A program made the translations under genes and the position numbers. Of a stretch of DNA of 64,000 bases, positions 11,232 through 58,897 are shown one piece after another. The stretch is from Anoplopoma fimbria (lineage: Eukaryota > Chordata > Actinopteri > Perciformes > Anoplopomatidae), in contig NC_072472.1 of NCBI RefSeq assembly GCF_027596085.1, positions 10,628,219 to 10,692,218 on the forward strand. Reading direction: 5' to 3'. Position 1 is the first letter of the stretch, and every line of letters begins with the position of its first letter. Below the pieces are notes generated by a model. It was not told where the DNA came from. It did not search any database and was given only the letters and a program-made list of their open reading frames with translations.

Positions 11232-14200
11232 TCACAGCAAAGAGCAGATACATTGCCCCTAAGTCACCTCTCATCACATCACTATGGAGCATAGCGTATC
11301 ATATTGTATTGCATCACATCACGTCATGTTAAAATAAAACGGATGTGTCATTTGGTGGCCAGTCAATGGATAACAGCACCTTTCAAGGCTGTGTTTACCG
11401 TCTAAACTATGCTGCCATGGCTTCAGAGATGACTGCCAATCCAAAAAAGTTTCAGTCAGTGTTTTTACTCTCTTTCTAATTTACACAGCGGGACAACCTG
11501 CAAAATACTCTGCTTATGCAAATAAAAACGCAGACAAGCAAACGTACAAACAATCGTCATTTCGGTCAATTTGTTCTTCAAAGTCGTGTCTAATTAAATC
11601 TTGCTTCGGAGCAATCTGCAGTCCCAGGATGATCCCAGAGCAGTCAGCTGCCAGCAGACTGTAACTTGGACACTTTTTTAAAGAGCTGTTGGGTACATTT
11701 TTGGGGACGGGGAAGTTTCCAGCTGTATGGGCGGAAAGAAAAATGTGAATGCATCGTGACATTTTAAGAGAGAAGATGGTTTAATGATCTCCTGTCCTGT
11801 TAAAGTGCCCACACGGATACGTGGATTTTGCAGCGATACGTTCTCTAAGAAGCTCTTTATTCTCTAACAAAATACCATTAAGGGAGTAGACACAAATTAA
11901 CATAATCACTCTGACTAAATCTTCATCAACACATAGTGATTAACCTTCACTATCCAAACAATGCCCATCATCACTTTAATGCATTGACACATCCTGCTCA
12001 ACAGTTCAGAAACGGTGTTGCATTATGGGAGCTTCACTTCACTAATCCAGACAACCAGCTGCTCCATCTTGAAGTTCTGTATTGATAGACAACAAACATG
12101 AGCGTGTCTTTAAATACATCTTTTCACTTCTCCGCAAATGAAAAGGCTGTGTGAAATTGTGGTCTCAGGAAATGAGATAGATGACCATCTTTCTTTTGAG
12201 GATGCTTTATATAACTGATTCTATAATGAGAACGTCCTTGAAGGGGAAGATTTTCTATACAACTCTGTCATCAAACTCGACGCCAAAGCTCTCGTCTCTT
12301 CCGACTGTGATCCTCTATGAACTGGCAAATTTCCGTTCTTGATAAAATTCTCAAGATTATTCGCACAATTATGTTTCTCATGCTGAAAATATCTTATTTG
12401 AAGGAGGTTTCCTGCAAATAAATGGGCCAATTAATTGAGTTTAGGTGTTGAATAAATAATGTCCTGACTTAGTATGTATTAGAAAATATTGTGTGCTATT
12501 GACCTAATCTCATTCGGCTAAATCAACTGGTCAGGATAACATTTTATAACATGTAAGTTAGTTTTCAGATGCACAAATGTTGCCAAGGAGGAAAATCAGA
12601 TGATGAAACACATCTTTTACCGTGTTATTTTTCTGGTGGCTGCAGAGATGCTAACAGCTGGTTTTCTTACTTCCTTGAATTGAAGCAGAAAAAATGAATG
12701 CAAAATAAATCTTTATATTGCGCCTCAACATGAAATGTGCATGTAGTTTAGCAAAGCTGAGGGGATTCATCCTCTCTGAAACTGTAACCTTGATATATTC
12801 ACTCAGACATCTTGTTTTTCTTGCTGATTTGTTTAATCTTAAAACAATTCAGCCTGGCATTAAATATTGTCCCAAAGAGGACAGACAGAGGACAGTTATT
12901 AAATACTTTTAGTAGGATTGCTTTTTCTTAAATCCATCAACACTCTGAATCCATTTGACAAATTGCAATTTGTTTAAATATGTCTAACCTTTAAGCTTTT
13001 CTCTAGTGAAAAGACAAGATTATGCTTTCAGCCCCCATAATCTGTTTGACAAAATTAAAGCATCTTTCCCAAAATTTGCTCTGCACTCAGGAGATCAGCG
13101 GACGTGGAAAATTGTTGTTTCCAGCAAAACCAGCAAATGAGACAGCACGCCGGGGATTGTTGGCTGTTGTGTTGATTACAAGTAATGACTTTCAGTCAAG
13201 AGGGAGTTCAAGTCGGATGCATCATTACACAAATGAACTAAAGATATCACACAGAGAGAGACTGCTGCCATCACTGACATAAAGTTATAGAGATGGAAGC
13301 AGCGCTGCCAGAGGTGGAAGTGTCGGTGCAACTGCATCATCCTCTGTTATGTCATTCATTTATATCAGTTATCAAATGTTTGCTGAAAGAAAACGTTCCA
13401 AATAGATCAGAGAGTAAATGAGGCATGTTCTCTGAGGTTGCACGCGTCACTTGTTCTAAAAAATGATACACTTTTAATCTGCAGATTTTGTTTCTTCTCT
13501 GGTTTTGAGTCATTGAGCCACAGGGCTGATTTGTCTTCACACCAGAGTTACGCTGCCACCTAGAGGTGACTTTACTGGAGTCTTAACGGTTGTGACAGTC
13601 TGTTTGGAATATAGAGTAAATAAAATGTCATATTGTGTCACAGCACTGTTGTTTCCAAATAATTAGGTTTTAAAACTAAAAAATTTCAAACGTAAATACA
13701 TAGAGTGAGATTAAAAAAAATAAGCCCCTGATATTAAATGCACACAAATCTGAAACAGATGTTAAACAATATTCTGTTCATCCTCTGTTAATGCTCTTTA
13801 CAGTTTCATTTTTGCATCTCTTTCAGTGAAAATGTACTCATGGTAACCTCTTCAACCCAAAATAGCTAAACTGAGCACTTTAAACTGAGATAAACAAACA
13901 GCGTAGCAACCCACTGCCTGTCCCCTGCTGTCAAATCACGCATCATTAACCCTAAACTTATGCCCCACTGCTGTTGACCCCGTCAAGCTGTCTTTGGGAG
14001 GAGAATTAGACAATGGCTGACGTACAAGTCCCATTTCGGCTACTGTATCTGGCATCAGCATTAGTGATCCCGAGCAACCAGATGTTTTCGCCGTCCAGCC
14101 ACATTTATCCGGAACTGCTGTGCTTTGAAATCTCATCAAACGTGTGATATTTCTTTCTAGGTCACTGGTGAAAAAAAGAAAATGCTAATATATTTATTTT

Positions 14201-14628
14201 TTTCACCCATGAATGATGCCTCCACTCACTGCCTTCAACTGTAGCCTCTTCAAACACTCAACTATTCATGCATTAGTGATATATAAGAAAAAATATTTAG
14301 CATGTTATTTAAATGGATCATCCACAGACGGCTGAGTGCTCAGGATGGTCTGACTCTCTTAAATGTTTAGTTTGTCCTGCAGTGTCTCCCGCTTAGAAGC
14401 ATTTAAAAATCAGATTTCTAATTATAACTTTAGGTATTAAAGCTTTACGTCATGCAGTTGCTATTTATCATAATAATCACTATTAAGGAATGCAACAGAA
14501 AGGTTTATTTCTAAAGGTGTTTATCTGTCTGTCAACTTTTTATTCTCCGCAAAAAATTCACATTGTGGTTTCACATCATACATTTTTCTGTTCGTCTATT
14601 TTTTCCCCCTCTTTCTGCCACCTCGTAC

Positions 14629-14924
14629 CTATATGTCATTGCGGAGCGCTCAGCCTCGCACTCGGCCAAGGAGAGGCCACACTCTCTCAGGTAGAGCTCC
14701 AGTCGGCGTCGCTCCACCAGCCTGTGCGCCGCCTCCAGGATCTGAGAAGCCAGGGCCTCTGACTCGGTCTTCTGGTCCTGGGTCTTGCTGCTCCGGGCTC
14801 CAGATTTGGCCACGATGCTCCCGGAGGAGGACGACGCCTTGGGCTTCTTACTGATGCCATAGAGGTCCTCCACTGAGTATTTCCCTCCCTTACCTCCTCC
14901 ACTACCACCACGGCTGGCAAACAT
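14629..14924 (-). CDS. First coding exon of an unrecognised protein
   Basis: Encodes 98 residues plus two bases from an ATG that has an in-frame stop 12 nt upstream. It begins MFASRGGSGGGKGGKYSVED, then a Ser/Lys-rich linker, then a charged helical segment (ASQILEAAHRLVERRRLELY to LAECEAERSAMTY). The exon is GC-rich unlike its surroundings. A good acceptor (TTTGCAG) sits 22 nt before the ATG, so an untranslated upstream exon is likely. It ends in phase 2 at AG|GTACGAG. It joins in frame to 9186-9533. I do not recognise the family, and function is unknown. Confidence 0.6.
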
Positions 14925-17596
14925 TGTTACGTGGAATCAAGTGCTGCAAACTGATGAAAATTGTTTGCCGCTGGTGCTCAGTTTTGTCTGCTACATCCAC
15001 TTTAGGAAAGAGCTGAGTCTGAGTTAGAAACCAAACAACAAGGCAGAGCTATTTTGATAGAGATTTGTGAAGATTTGAAACATCCGGCCCCCGAGGATGT
15101 CAGACATCAAACGGCTGGAAACGAGAACTTAAAGCACCTGTAAAATATCAAAAAGTCTTGATTGCTCCTTTGTGGAGTCTGAATCCAAAATAAAACAAAG
15201 CCAGTCCCAACATTTCAGCAGAAACACCTCAGTCACAAACAATGACTCCTGCTGATGTGCGGTGTCTCTTTGAGCAAGAATGAAGAGGAAAAGCAACCAG
15301 CATCTTCCTCTCTTTATCTCTTAAAAGAGGGATTTGTGTTGAAGCCCCACCAGCTTACATTTGTTCAGATTAAGAGAGCGCCCGGATGAATTATCTGAAT
15401 TTGTGTGGCTGCCATATAATCTGATACAGCAGTCAGTGGGAGTTCAGCCCTGTGACATTTTCTTCAAATATTGAGTATTAATGAATCCGTTTTTTTTACC
15501 TACATGGAGAGCTGATCAGTTCATCTGCAGGGGCAATGTCATCATAACTAACAGTCCCACTGCCTTCCAGCTCCTGTTGGCTCAAACAAAAAGAGAGTGG
15601 CATCCTCCCAAAGCCTGGCAGCGGCTTCAGGCCAGTGCTGAGCGTTAATGTCGAGGTCTGGGTTAATGTGCAACCCCCCCAGTGTCTGGTTTTCACACAA
15701 AGCATAAAGTAGCACAGAATGTGTGAACCTCTCTCCACTGGAGGGGCAAATAAAATATCTTACCGCGGATGTGCTGTTCATAAAAAAAGGATTGGACATC
15801 ATGTGTGCACTTAATGAAACGACATTAAAGACAATAAAGACGGACAGAAATCCGATGGAAGTCAGGAAATTGCAGTTCACAAAATGATGATGCTGATGGA
15901 GAGGATTACTTATCTTTTGAACTGTGTTTGTGCATAGAAATCCACCTTCTAATCTCCTACGTGCATAGCTGTTAAATCACAGGACTGTGAACGAAAAGTG
16001 CATCTTGTATAAATATAAGTAACTCGCACTCAGATATTATAAGAATATTATATGAACAGATGTATTTTTCTTTTTTTCAAAAGGAAAACAATGAGATGAG
16101 TTTGAAGTTGCTTGCTCACGCCTCTCTTATGTCTCACACTAGCTGTAGGTTAAAGGTTGCTTACATAGGATCAAGACAATATCAATGGCTTAATGGACGA
16201 ATGCAAGTGCATCGGTACACAGACGTTAAGCTCATTGACTGCCCGAGAATCCATTCATGCATCTGTCTCTCTCTCTCTCTCTCTGTTCCTTCATCTTCCA
16301 GCCGTCATGGCAGCCAGGCGTTACTCCTGAACTGCGGTGCTCCCTGACTTTGCCGCAGTGGCTTTTAAAAGCAGAGATCATCTGGGATTAAGCCGCTATA
16401 ATCACTCTCTCTCTATTGACCACAGGCAGCTGCTGGAGGTCAGCCTTGATCTTCAGTGTAAATTACCACCCTGAGTGTTTTCCGGGGCCACAGAAGGTGC
16501 GGTTCTCAGCAGTGGGATTATGACAGGAGAACCTTGAGAGAAAAATATATGTTTTTCATTTGTGTGAGCGATGTTGCTCTCCACATTGTATAACTGTGAG
16601 ATATATCTGGGTTAGCGCGGTTTGTTTTTAGTAAACTGTTGCATAACTGTGCAAAGATAGATTTAGTCGGTCTGACAATATAGTAGCTCAGGAATATGGA
16701 GCACAAAGATCTGATGCAGTACGGTTATTATTTGCCACCTGGTACATGCTGTACAGGGGTGAGAGGGTGGTGAGCTCAATTGTTTGTGAGAGAAGTGGGA
16801 TCAGGATTCCATTCTTCAGTGTTACTCACCATCTAGCACCTTTATACACTGATGCACTGCTGGTGTCACATTCATTTTACTGTGACAATGGGAGAGACAG
16901 TCTGTATAAGCCACGGTGGCAAATCACAAAACCACCATTAAGGGACTGTATGAAAGTTGTTGAGCTTGATCTTCCAATTAAACGACAAAATGCATAGGCT
17001 GTCCATCATTTGTCTGTACCGTTGAGATTGTTACAAATCATGGTTGATATATAATTTTAAATAAATAAAAATATATAAAACAGTTTTATTATGCGTTTTT
17101 TCTTTTGACCCTCATTGTGACAAACTGAAACATCCTCCTCATAATATCTTAAAATAATATAACCATGTGGAATTAGTACAATTCATTTCAGCCAAAAGTG
17201 CCCAAATAATTTAAGATGTTGTTCTTTCATTTAAACCTTAATGTATAAATGAAATAATAATATTCACATAGCCAACAAATTGATTAATTTGACTTCACTT
17301 TGCTTTCTGTTTAGATGCTGAATAAAAAGAAGGTGGGAACTTCCTGACAACAGGCTCTCTGGAGAGATAGAACTGAATTACTAAAGAGCCTCCCTAACTC
17401 TCCCCAATAAGGAAAAAAAGAACAACCCTCCCCGGTTGCAGAACCGCCTCCTCTAATAATTTTCATACAGTCCCTATGAATTTATGGTGGCTTAAATTCC
17501 CTTCTTCTTCCCTCTTACAAACACAATATGCAATTTTACGCAAGTCATTATCGGGTTTTATGATCCTATAGTGCTTCATCTCCTACCGGGCGTTGA

Positions 17597-17597
<1 letters not shown>

Positions 17598-17635
<38 letters not shown>
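17598..17635. repeat. (TA)n microsatellite
   Basis: Uninterrupted TA repeat. Confidence 0.95.
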
Positions 17636-17637
<2 letters not shown>

Positions 17638-18099
17638 TAAGATGTACAATACGTCAGTAAATACTCCCCACATTTTGAAGCTTTTACGCCTCTCTAAAAA
17701 GGCAGTTACTAACATCCGGCTAAACCAGACTTCCAAACGCCATCATGCCGACTACTAAGCCTTCAAAGCCTTGTTGTGTATATATACTCACGCTTACGGG
17801 CCTATAGTGTAGTTGGTTTATAGCTTAATGTTGCCGTTTTACCGCCAATTGAATCCACGCTTCACAAATCATAAAAGTAGTGTTATTGAAGAAGGTGAAG
17901 ATGATCTTGCTGAGCATAACTTGTTAGTATCATATGCTTGTATTTGCCACAGAGTTTTACTGCAATAACACAAAATCCAATGGAAAAAATCCTACAGGCC
18001 TTTTGTTCGAGGAGAACCAATGCGATACTAACTTTCGGAACAGGCTTAAAAAAAACCACGTGATACCTGCAGCGTTTATGTTTTACATAAATGCTTGTA

Positions 18100-18141
18100 A
18101 ATTTCCCCGCTGCGGGACTAATAAAGGATTATCTCTCTTAT
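18100..18141 (+). mobile_element. LINE-type 3' tail
   Basis: ATTTCCCCGCTGCGGGACTA followed by ATAAAGGATTATCT matches the tail at 52146. Only a short stretch is recognisable. Confidence 0.45.
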
Positions 18142-18596
18142 AAAGAGTTTCAAACAGATGAGAAGGGGTTTTATTTTGAGAGGGGGGGCTTATAAGTGCT
18201 TGTGGATGAAGCCAATCATCCACAAGCCAAAAATGGAGGAAAAACACATCAATATGTGTGTGCATCCTCTTAGACCTCCACCTGTGGGCGGGATCAGGGT
18301 TCAGCCAAGCGAAACATGACCTTCATTTTATTTCCTTTAAGGGTGCCATGTCTTCCCATCACCGCTGGGTGGCGACAAAGCAGCGCGGCTGAATTATAAC
18401 ACAACATGCGTGTCTGGTAATCGATTCAAAGTTACTGTGAAGGAATCGTAAGAAAAATACATTTTTGAGTGAGTAGACGACTCCACCCTGTGATGTGTCG
18501 AGGAGACAGAGACATGTCCCCAGTTGAAATGATGCTGAGAGCCCAGCCCTTTAAAAGTCAAATAATGAAATCACATTGATCATTTCACACACGAAG

Positions 18597-18704
<108 letters not shown>

Positions 18705-21503
18705 CATATGTGTCCTCCTCTGATTTTATTTATTTTTTACCTCAGCCCAGATATGTGGAGGCGATGGCGCAGACTGCACACCGTGTTCACACTGTGTTCA
18801 GATTGTGTCAGGATGGAAAACAATCAGACATCAACACGCCCTGCTTTATGCGTGACACGAGCTCATCGATCCAGACAGCATGGGCTTCTAATTGACAAGT
18901 TGGATCAAAATATGCTGAGACAATGAATACACACACAGACTGTAGGCTCACATGCAGAAGGTGTGCGTGTATTTCAAGCCTTCATTAACTTTATATGTCC
19001 CACAGTGGACATAATTAAGATGAACATGGGCAATAGGATTTATTATTTTCTCTCAGGATTTGATGAGGTACTTGAGTTTCTGCACGCTAGAGGGAGCGCA
19101 ATGCAAAGTAAAACCAGTGTCTTTCTCTTTTTATTTTTTTGTGTGGATAAATTCATGCTATATGAATTTGAAGAGGGATTAGTGGTCATAGCTGTTGCAT
19201 ATGAACTGTGTTGAATTAGAGAGTATACAGGGTTGGCTACATTTACCTTATTCTGTAATCTGATTACATTCACTACACATTCACTCACTCACACAGACAC
19301 ACAGTTCATACTTTGAAAACCTGCTTAGTATTGCATCCAGATGTTGGTTAAATCATAACCATATGCTCCGTCCTCAGATTTCTAAGTGGACTCTGCACAC
19401 GGTGAACAAAGGTGACACACACACACACACACACGTACATATACACACACACGTGCACGCTCCTGACCGCCCTGCAGGCCGTCACAACGCCAGCCCAGAG
19501 AACACGGTTTGTCCACGGGGTCAGTAATGAACGTGAGTGGTCATGTTTTTACAGTATAATCAACAATCGTGATGGACTGTCATTTATACGAAGCCAGGCC
19601 GCAGCAGAGAGTTTTAGGGTTTTTAGGGGGCCCCAGGGGAACAGAAGGGGGGGGCTTTAATCTCCTGGCCTGCTGTGTAAGGAGCTGCATTCACGCAACC
19701 CCCCCCAAAAAAAGTGACTGAATCTGGTCAATACTTTACATTTAAGAGCAAAAAAACAGTTATGCAGTGCAGTCACTCACATGTGTATGAGTGTTTACAT
19801 GAATATTCAGTGTTTACCACTCATTTGCTGTGTAAACATCTATGAGAATAGCACATTTAGACGATCGGTTACCAAACTATATAATTTAAATGTAGAAAAA
19901 GAGGGAGGAAACATCCAGTAAAGGTAAACAGCTATGACCACAATACAAATAGAAAGAGCGGGCTTCACTTTAATCATGAAAAACAGAACAAAAACAGACA
20001 AAAGTGGAATGAAAAAACTACCCTTAGATGTTTTGACCGATGTTATTTTGTAGTTTACTCAAAATCCTCCACATTCTTCAGACTGTCTGGTAGAAAAAAA
20101 AACACTGTGTTTTTCTCAGTTTGTGACTTTTGGTGGAAACTGATGGTGGAGATTTGTGCCGGTGGGGTTCAGAGGTGCGGAGGAGTTAAGCTGAGTTATG
20201 ACACGGAGGTGAGGCGATTTGTGAGAGGTTAAGCATGACTCCAAAGAGCGAACTCATCAATCTGAGTTCAATAAGCAGAGTTCAAAAAGTGTGTCAATCA
20301 CACTGATCAGAAACATCTTTAACGTGAGACGCTTGCCATTTCTGAATCTCACATTCAGATATGCAACCACTCACAATCCTTTTTGACACACAACACCTCG
20401 CTACTTCTTCTGGCTTGCAAAGCAATTTGATAGTCTTCCCCTTACTTTTAATTCCCCCCCCCCGAGCAAAGTGGTCCTTGACGCATGTGGGTTGAGTTTC
20501 AGAAGACCGGGGTGATTCACACAGAGAGGATAAGAAGCAGGGAAGGTCACACTCCTTTAATTTCCTCGCAGAAGGCAACGGGCACATCTTAGCGGAGTGG
20601 AAAACAAAAGGCCGCCACAGGGGAGATTGATGGCTGCTGTGTGTGTATTGAAAGCCGAGACGGAGCAGGAACCGGCAAACACCTTTTTAGAGGGGCCAGT
20701 CGCTCTTCCTGAAGGTGTTCATATTTGCATTCTTCATCCCACTAACACCTTCATCTGCTCTCTGAAGTCTGGTGATGGAGAAGTTATATAACAGCTTTAT
20801 GTGTTATGGCCACATTGGAGTCGTAATATGTATAGGGAAACTATTTGGCTTTATGAAAAATCAATTTGTTATAAGCAGACAGATACACAGAGGAGCAGGC
20901 ATGGATCTATAACTGTGGAACTTGCAGGAAAGGCAAATAAATTGAGATCACACCCAAATAAATTCATCTGGAGGTGACAGCCTGGAAGCAGATAATAGAA
21001 CATTATATGAATACTCTGCTACGACAAATAATAACAATAATAACACTGAGGGGACAGCAGGGGCCTGTAATCTGAAGGTTTGCATTGATTAACTGGATTA
21101 AGGGTATGATGAAAAGTACAAGACTAATTCCACATCAAACTGTGCTGCAGCATGAAAGTATAATTAAATTCTTACAACCTTTATTTGACCAGGTGGGTCA
21201 GCGAAGAACAAACTCTTATTTACAGTGATGGCCTGGCAGAAGCTCCGGCAAAGTCAACAGAAATGCAGCAGAGCAGCAGGGAGGGACAACTTTCCCTGTG
21301 ATCAAATTTAATACAAAACAGAGTGGAGGCGCTCAGCCGCGCAATGTGCCTCCCATCTTTCACCACAATCACGCTGCGTACACAGGTGAAAAAAATAATC
21401 TGGAGCTGGCTGCTGGGTGGATTTGCTCAGAAATATTGGGCCATTTCAATCAAAAATTGTCTGCAAGTCATCTCTGGGAGGAAATCTGGCAGCAGAAGCA
21501 GAG

Positions 21504-21507
<4 letters not shown>

Positions 21508-21540
<33 letters not shown>
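21508..21540. repeat. (GA)n microsatellite
   Basis: Uninterrupted GA repeat. Confidence 0.95.
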
Positions 21541-21546
<6 letters not shown>

Positions 21547-24350
21547 TGACAATCTCAAATGTAACTTTCCATCTCTGAGCTTCTGGTGTTAAGGGAAATC
21601 AAAAGCAATGCTGCATCCAAAAAGAAGAGGGATGGAAAGTTAGTCAGTAGTTTCCCAGAAGACATCTAGTTTTACACGTGAGCGGGCCATTATACCAATT
21701 TGTGTCTCCTCCATTAAGAGGAGCAGGACACACAATAATCATATAAATATGGGGATGATGGCACGCACTTTATTGATAGTGCTGCATTCGTTTGTGCACA
21801 CAAAAAGAAACAGTTGCGTAACGAATGGAAACCTGTGCACACCTGGCCAATTGCTGAAAGGTACACACAATTTTAAGACACGCCGCCCTTCAAATTCAGA
21901 AATCAGAAATGATTGAGGGACGTGGTTTCAGGCGTTTTTATCAAATTGTTGTCTCGGATTAGGATTAAAACTTTAAATGCCTGCAATACAAAATTGAGGT
22001 GTGGGGTTTAATAGAAGTCTGCGTTTGGGAGGGAATTGAATTGCTTTATTGTAGTGTTTGAATCTAGATCTACTACAAGCTGTTCTGAATTTGACTATTC
22101 TTTTTTGTTTTTTAAATTCCTTACTTGTGAGACCCCCAACTTTATGGAAGTGCAACAGCTGGTTTACATCTTTAAGATTACACATCTGATGCAGGATCAC
22201 TCTTCTGTTCTGCTTACTGCTACCGACACAGTGAAACCACTTCTTATCCTGTTTCTCCCTCCCTGCCCCCCCTTTGCTTGCTAACACAAATGTACCTGTC
22301 CCACTGGTTGACCCCCACCCATCACCACCATCCACCCACCTACACACTCCACACTTGAATGCACACAGGAATGCGAGGGGGAATGACACAATCCGCTAAA
22401 TGCTAAAACCTGGGCGGCCCCGTCGGCTCCCTGCTCAAACAGCAGGCCTAATGAATGGCCATTCAGATATGCAGACAAAGGCCGAGGCTAGGTTTCTACT
22501 ATACGGTGGGGTCAGGGGTCACGCAAAGCACTGACAGAAGTAGAAACCAGAGATGAATGCCTGTCCCTCTCTTTCAAACAATGAATCACTCTGACACAGG
22601 GATTCATGCACACCACAACACACTGTGTGGGGTTTAAAAGATAAATAAAAAGTTATTCATGGTTATTTATCTCCACTACATGGAAGCTCCACTGGCGCAG
22701 GTCTGTACTTTGTGGGCCACAAGAGAGCAGTAGAACAAGAGGAATGAGTCAGTAACACAGAGATAATCAAAGAACATTAATCAATGAAGCTAAACACTTC
22801 TTGAAGCCCTGACAGCTTCGCCTGGTTATGGTAGCTTTTGGAGATAGGAGCAGAGAGAAGGAAAAAAAAAAAAAGTGTGTGCGAGAGTTTAGTTTAAGCT
22901 TATGCTGCGCTCTAAGCTTCTCTCAGCCTGAGGCACGGGAGAAGAAAAGAACATCTCTTCATGATTAAAAGGGCTGAGGACCAGGAAGAGAAACATGGGA
23001 GAGGACAAGATTCCAGCCCTCGAGGGGTGAAGTCTCTCCAGAGAGACAGAAGGCAAAGAGGAAAGGCGAAGCTGGGAAATGTCGGGGGGAGTGAGACTCA
23101 AACTCTCTCAGTCTCCTGTTTGTCTCATTATTAAAAAAACGGAGCGATGGGATAGATGAGAGGGATGTTTGCAACAAGAGCCACAAAGGAGACATAAAAA
23201 CGCACCCTATTAGAGATTTTACTCGCACATTTCTGCTGTGAGCGTAGAACCAGTTCAGAAGAGACATTATCTAACCAAAGATGAAAACGGGAAAACCAAG
23301 AACAATTTATTTATTTAACATCTGTGAGAACTGAAATAAAATGCGTTACAGCATCAAAAGGAACAAAGCGAATCCAGAGGCATCAGTGTGTGTTTATGGC
23401 AAATTTGGCTTTGCTTTGTATTTGGGACAAAAGTCACTGGGGTTACTGGGACAGATCGTCCTGTCATCAGGTAAATGATATGGATTTTCACTTTCAGGTC
23501 AGAGAGGATCTTCCTTTGACGTCCAAACAATGACGTCCACGTATATTTGTTGTAGCTGTCACGCTCCGCCTGAGGTGATAATGACTTCGGCAGACATGTT
23601 GATAAGCAGAAAAATGAGTCGGTGATAGTAAACACTGGTGTGTATCTTTATTATGAATACTGAATACAGATTAGCCTACACACAGGACAGTAATCAAAAC
23701 ATACTTTATCTATTCATTGTTTCAAAGTAGATGTCATTGAGATCTTCAATATGAAGACCACATTGCTCATAATCCTTAAAGGAATCTCTGACTCTTTCCC
23801 GACAATACCAGTGTTTTTGATTAGAGGCCCATTACATACATTTATGTTAATTAAAAAGATTTGATAATTTTAAAGTTTCGAATACACTTTTTCAAGTGTT
23901 ACTCAGAGTGTGGTCATTACTACCACCCACATTTTTGTGTGAATCAATCTGACTTAGATTTATGTTAATCATCACAATTGAACGGATTTTGAATGTGTGT
24001 AAAATGCACTTAAAGCCTCTTAAAACCCTGGATAATCGACGCATGTGATAAAATAGCCATGTTAAAGTCCAAGTAAGAGGAAAAACCCAACTGCCAATTG
24101 AAAAATCATATAGGTGCTCAATGGCACTAAGGTAAAAAATATTTAGTAAAAGCAATCATAGCATTTTGTATTAAACATAGTTATTTGAGTATGTTTTAGC
24201 AGCTGTTTAAACTTCATTTTCATGATTAACTGCAGGAAAATGATGTATGCCTTGCCAAAAATGACTGGTATTATCCTTCGAGATCTCTTTGAGCAATACT
24301 TTGACATTTTGAACTCCAGTCTGTTATTCCTCTTCAAGGACTTTGAATAA

Positions 24351-24788
24351 TATGAGGGGGGCTGCTGTGCTAATCAAACAGCAGCTCAACAGTGTTGTTA
24401 GCACTCCAATCAGAAACCAATGGATACCGCGGTCACAAGCTAGCATGTTAGCTTGTAATATGTATTGTTTTCTAAGCTAAATGTTAAACATTTCTTATTG
24501 CTTTGGGGCAAAACACAAACCCTTTGCTGACCACACAACCAGCATCTGATGAAAGAAAGTAATACACTAGACTTAATATATGAGGGGGGCTGCTGTGCTA
24601 AACAAACAGCAGCTCAACAGTGTTGTTAGCATTCCACCCTGAAACCAATGGATACTGCTGACTGCAAGCTAACATGTTAGCTTAGCTGGTGGCTGTACAT
24701 TGTGTTAAATGTTAAGAATTTCAAGAAATGAATTTTGTATAGCTTTGAGGCAAAGGCAGAAACAATTTGCCGACTACACAACCAGCAT
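24351..24788. repeat. Direct tandem duplication, period 228 bp
   Basis: Both copies begin TATGAGGGGGGCTGCTGTGC, continue with CAGCAGCTCAACAGTGTTGT and AACCAATGGATAC, contain a GCTA-CATGTTAGCTT palindrome-like core, and end with CACAACCAGCAT. Copy starts are 24351 and 24579. They differ by scattered substitutions and small indels, so the duplication is not recent. Confidence 0.85.
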
Positions 24789-25966
24789 GAAGCACTGAAC
24801 TTCAAAATGTCAAAGTAACCCTTTGAGGTACATTTTAATGAGAGAAAAATCACCCAAGAGAGATTTCTGCATTATAAAATTGGCATTTAAGTCCACAAAG
24901 ACGACTGAATGGCACTGGAAGATGGATAATACAGAATAAGAGAATTAAAAATGCATCATTTATATCAAGAAAAACAAGTTTGAGGCCAGACTGCTTCATT
25001 GGTAAATTTCTAAAAAGAAAACCCAATTCTACAGTGTTCTCTGGTCTCTGAGTCCACTTGGTCCTTGTTCAGTCAGTCTTCAGACTACAATAAAACCGAG
25101 CTGCCAGCGGAAACACAGGCAGTAGAAATAACCAACCACTCCGAGAAAAACACATGGAGCTACTGATGATTACAATTCACTCTGAAATGACAAAAGTGCT
25201 GATATGTCTCTGCGTCTCTCTTCTCACATGCTGTGGAGCCGATGAAGAAAGAGACTGAAGAAGATGAAAGAAGTGTGATTAGGACGAACGAGCAGCGCTC
25301 TCCAAAGTTTTGCATTACACATCACACCTGAGTAAAGAGGAGGTAATGTTGAAATCAAACAGAAACAAAGAAGTAAAATCCAACTGTTAAAATGTTCAGT
25401 CTCAGTGTGAAAATTCTTTCATGTAGTGATGTAATCCAGATGGATTAAATGCAAGACACCCAAGGTGTAAGCAGTTCTCATTCATAATTACAACAATATG
25501 AAAACTGATGACCCTTGAATTGTCACTGGCATTTCTTTTTGTCTCCTCAGGTGAAGTGTCTTTTTTACTGGGACAACAAACCAGTCCACTGCCAGTTTTC
25601 CAAAATGACATGATTCAACAGAAACTTTGTAAATCCTGATCAGTCTCCCCTCTTGGTTCAGCACATTTACTGGGTCCTTATTTCAGGTAGATACAAAAAC
25701 ACTGACCACAAACTTTAAAAAAAACGTCAACTTGGTCACTGTGGATGTCAGGGACATGCCTCGGTCTGGACAACTCTCTCTTTCTGATGTGAAAGTCATC
25801 TTAAATCGTTCATTTTTCGAAGAATTTTTTGGTCATGAGTAAATTCTGCCGATTTCCCTTGGAGTCCGTGTTCAAAAGTGGGTCAAATGAGAGAATCCAG
25901 AGTGCTCTAAGTGCATGGCTGCACCAGTGTGCCGGCGTTCAAGTCCTGGCTGCGAGACGAGGTGAG

Positions 25967-58897
<32,931 letters not shown>

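Larger units (their letters stand above)
9534..14628 (-). other. Inferred intron of the unrecognised left-hand gene
   Basis: It joins the phase-2 donor at 14629 to the phase-2 acceptor at 9533. It contains (CA)n near 10031, T/A runs at 10241, (CT)n at 10842 and (CAT)n at 11185. I see no further exon. Confidence 0.5.

Noticed and set aside
15486..15571. Possible 74-nt minus-strand exon (acceptor CCAACAG, donor AG|GTAAAA)
   Set aside because: The encoded segment reads well (ELEGSGTVSYDDIAPADE), but joining to the exon at 14924 hits a stop within a few codons. At most it is an untranslated exon, and no other support exists.
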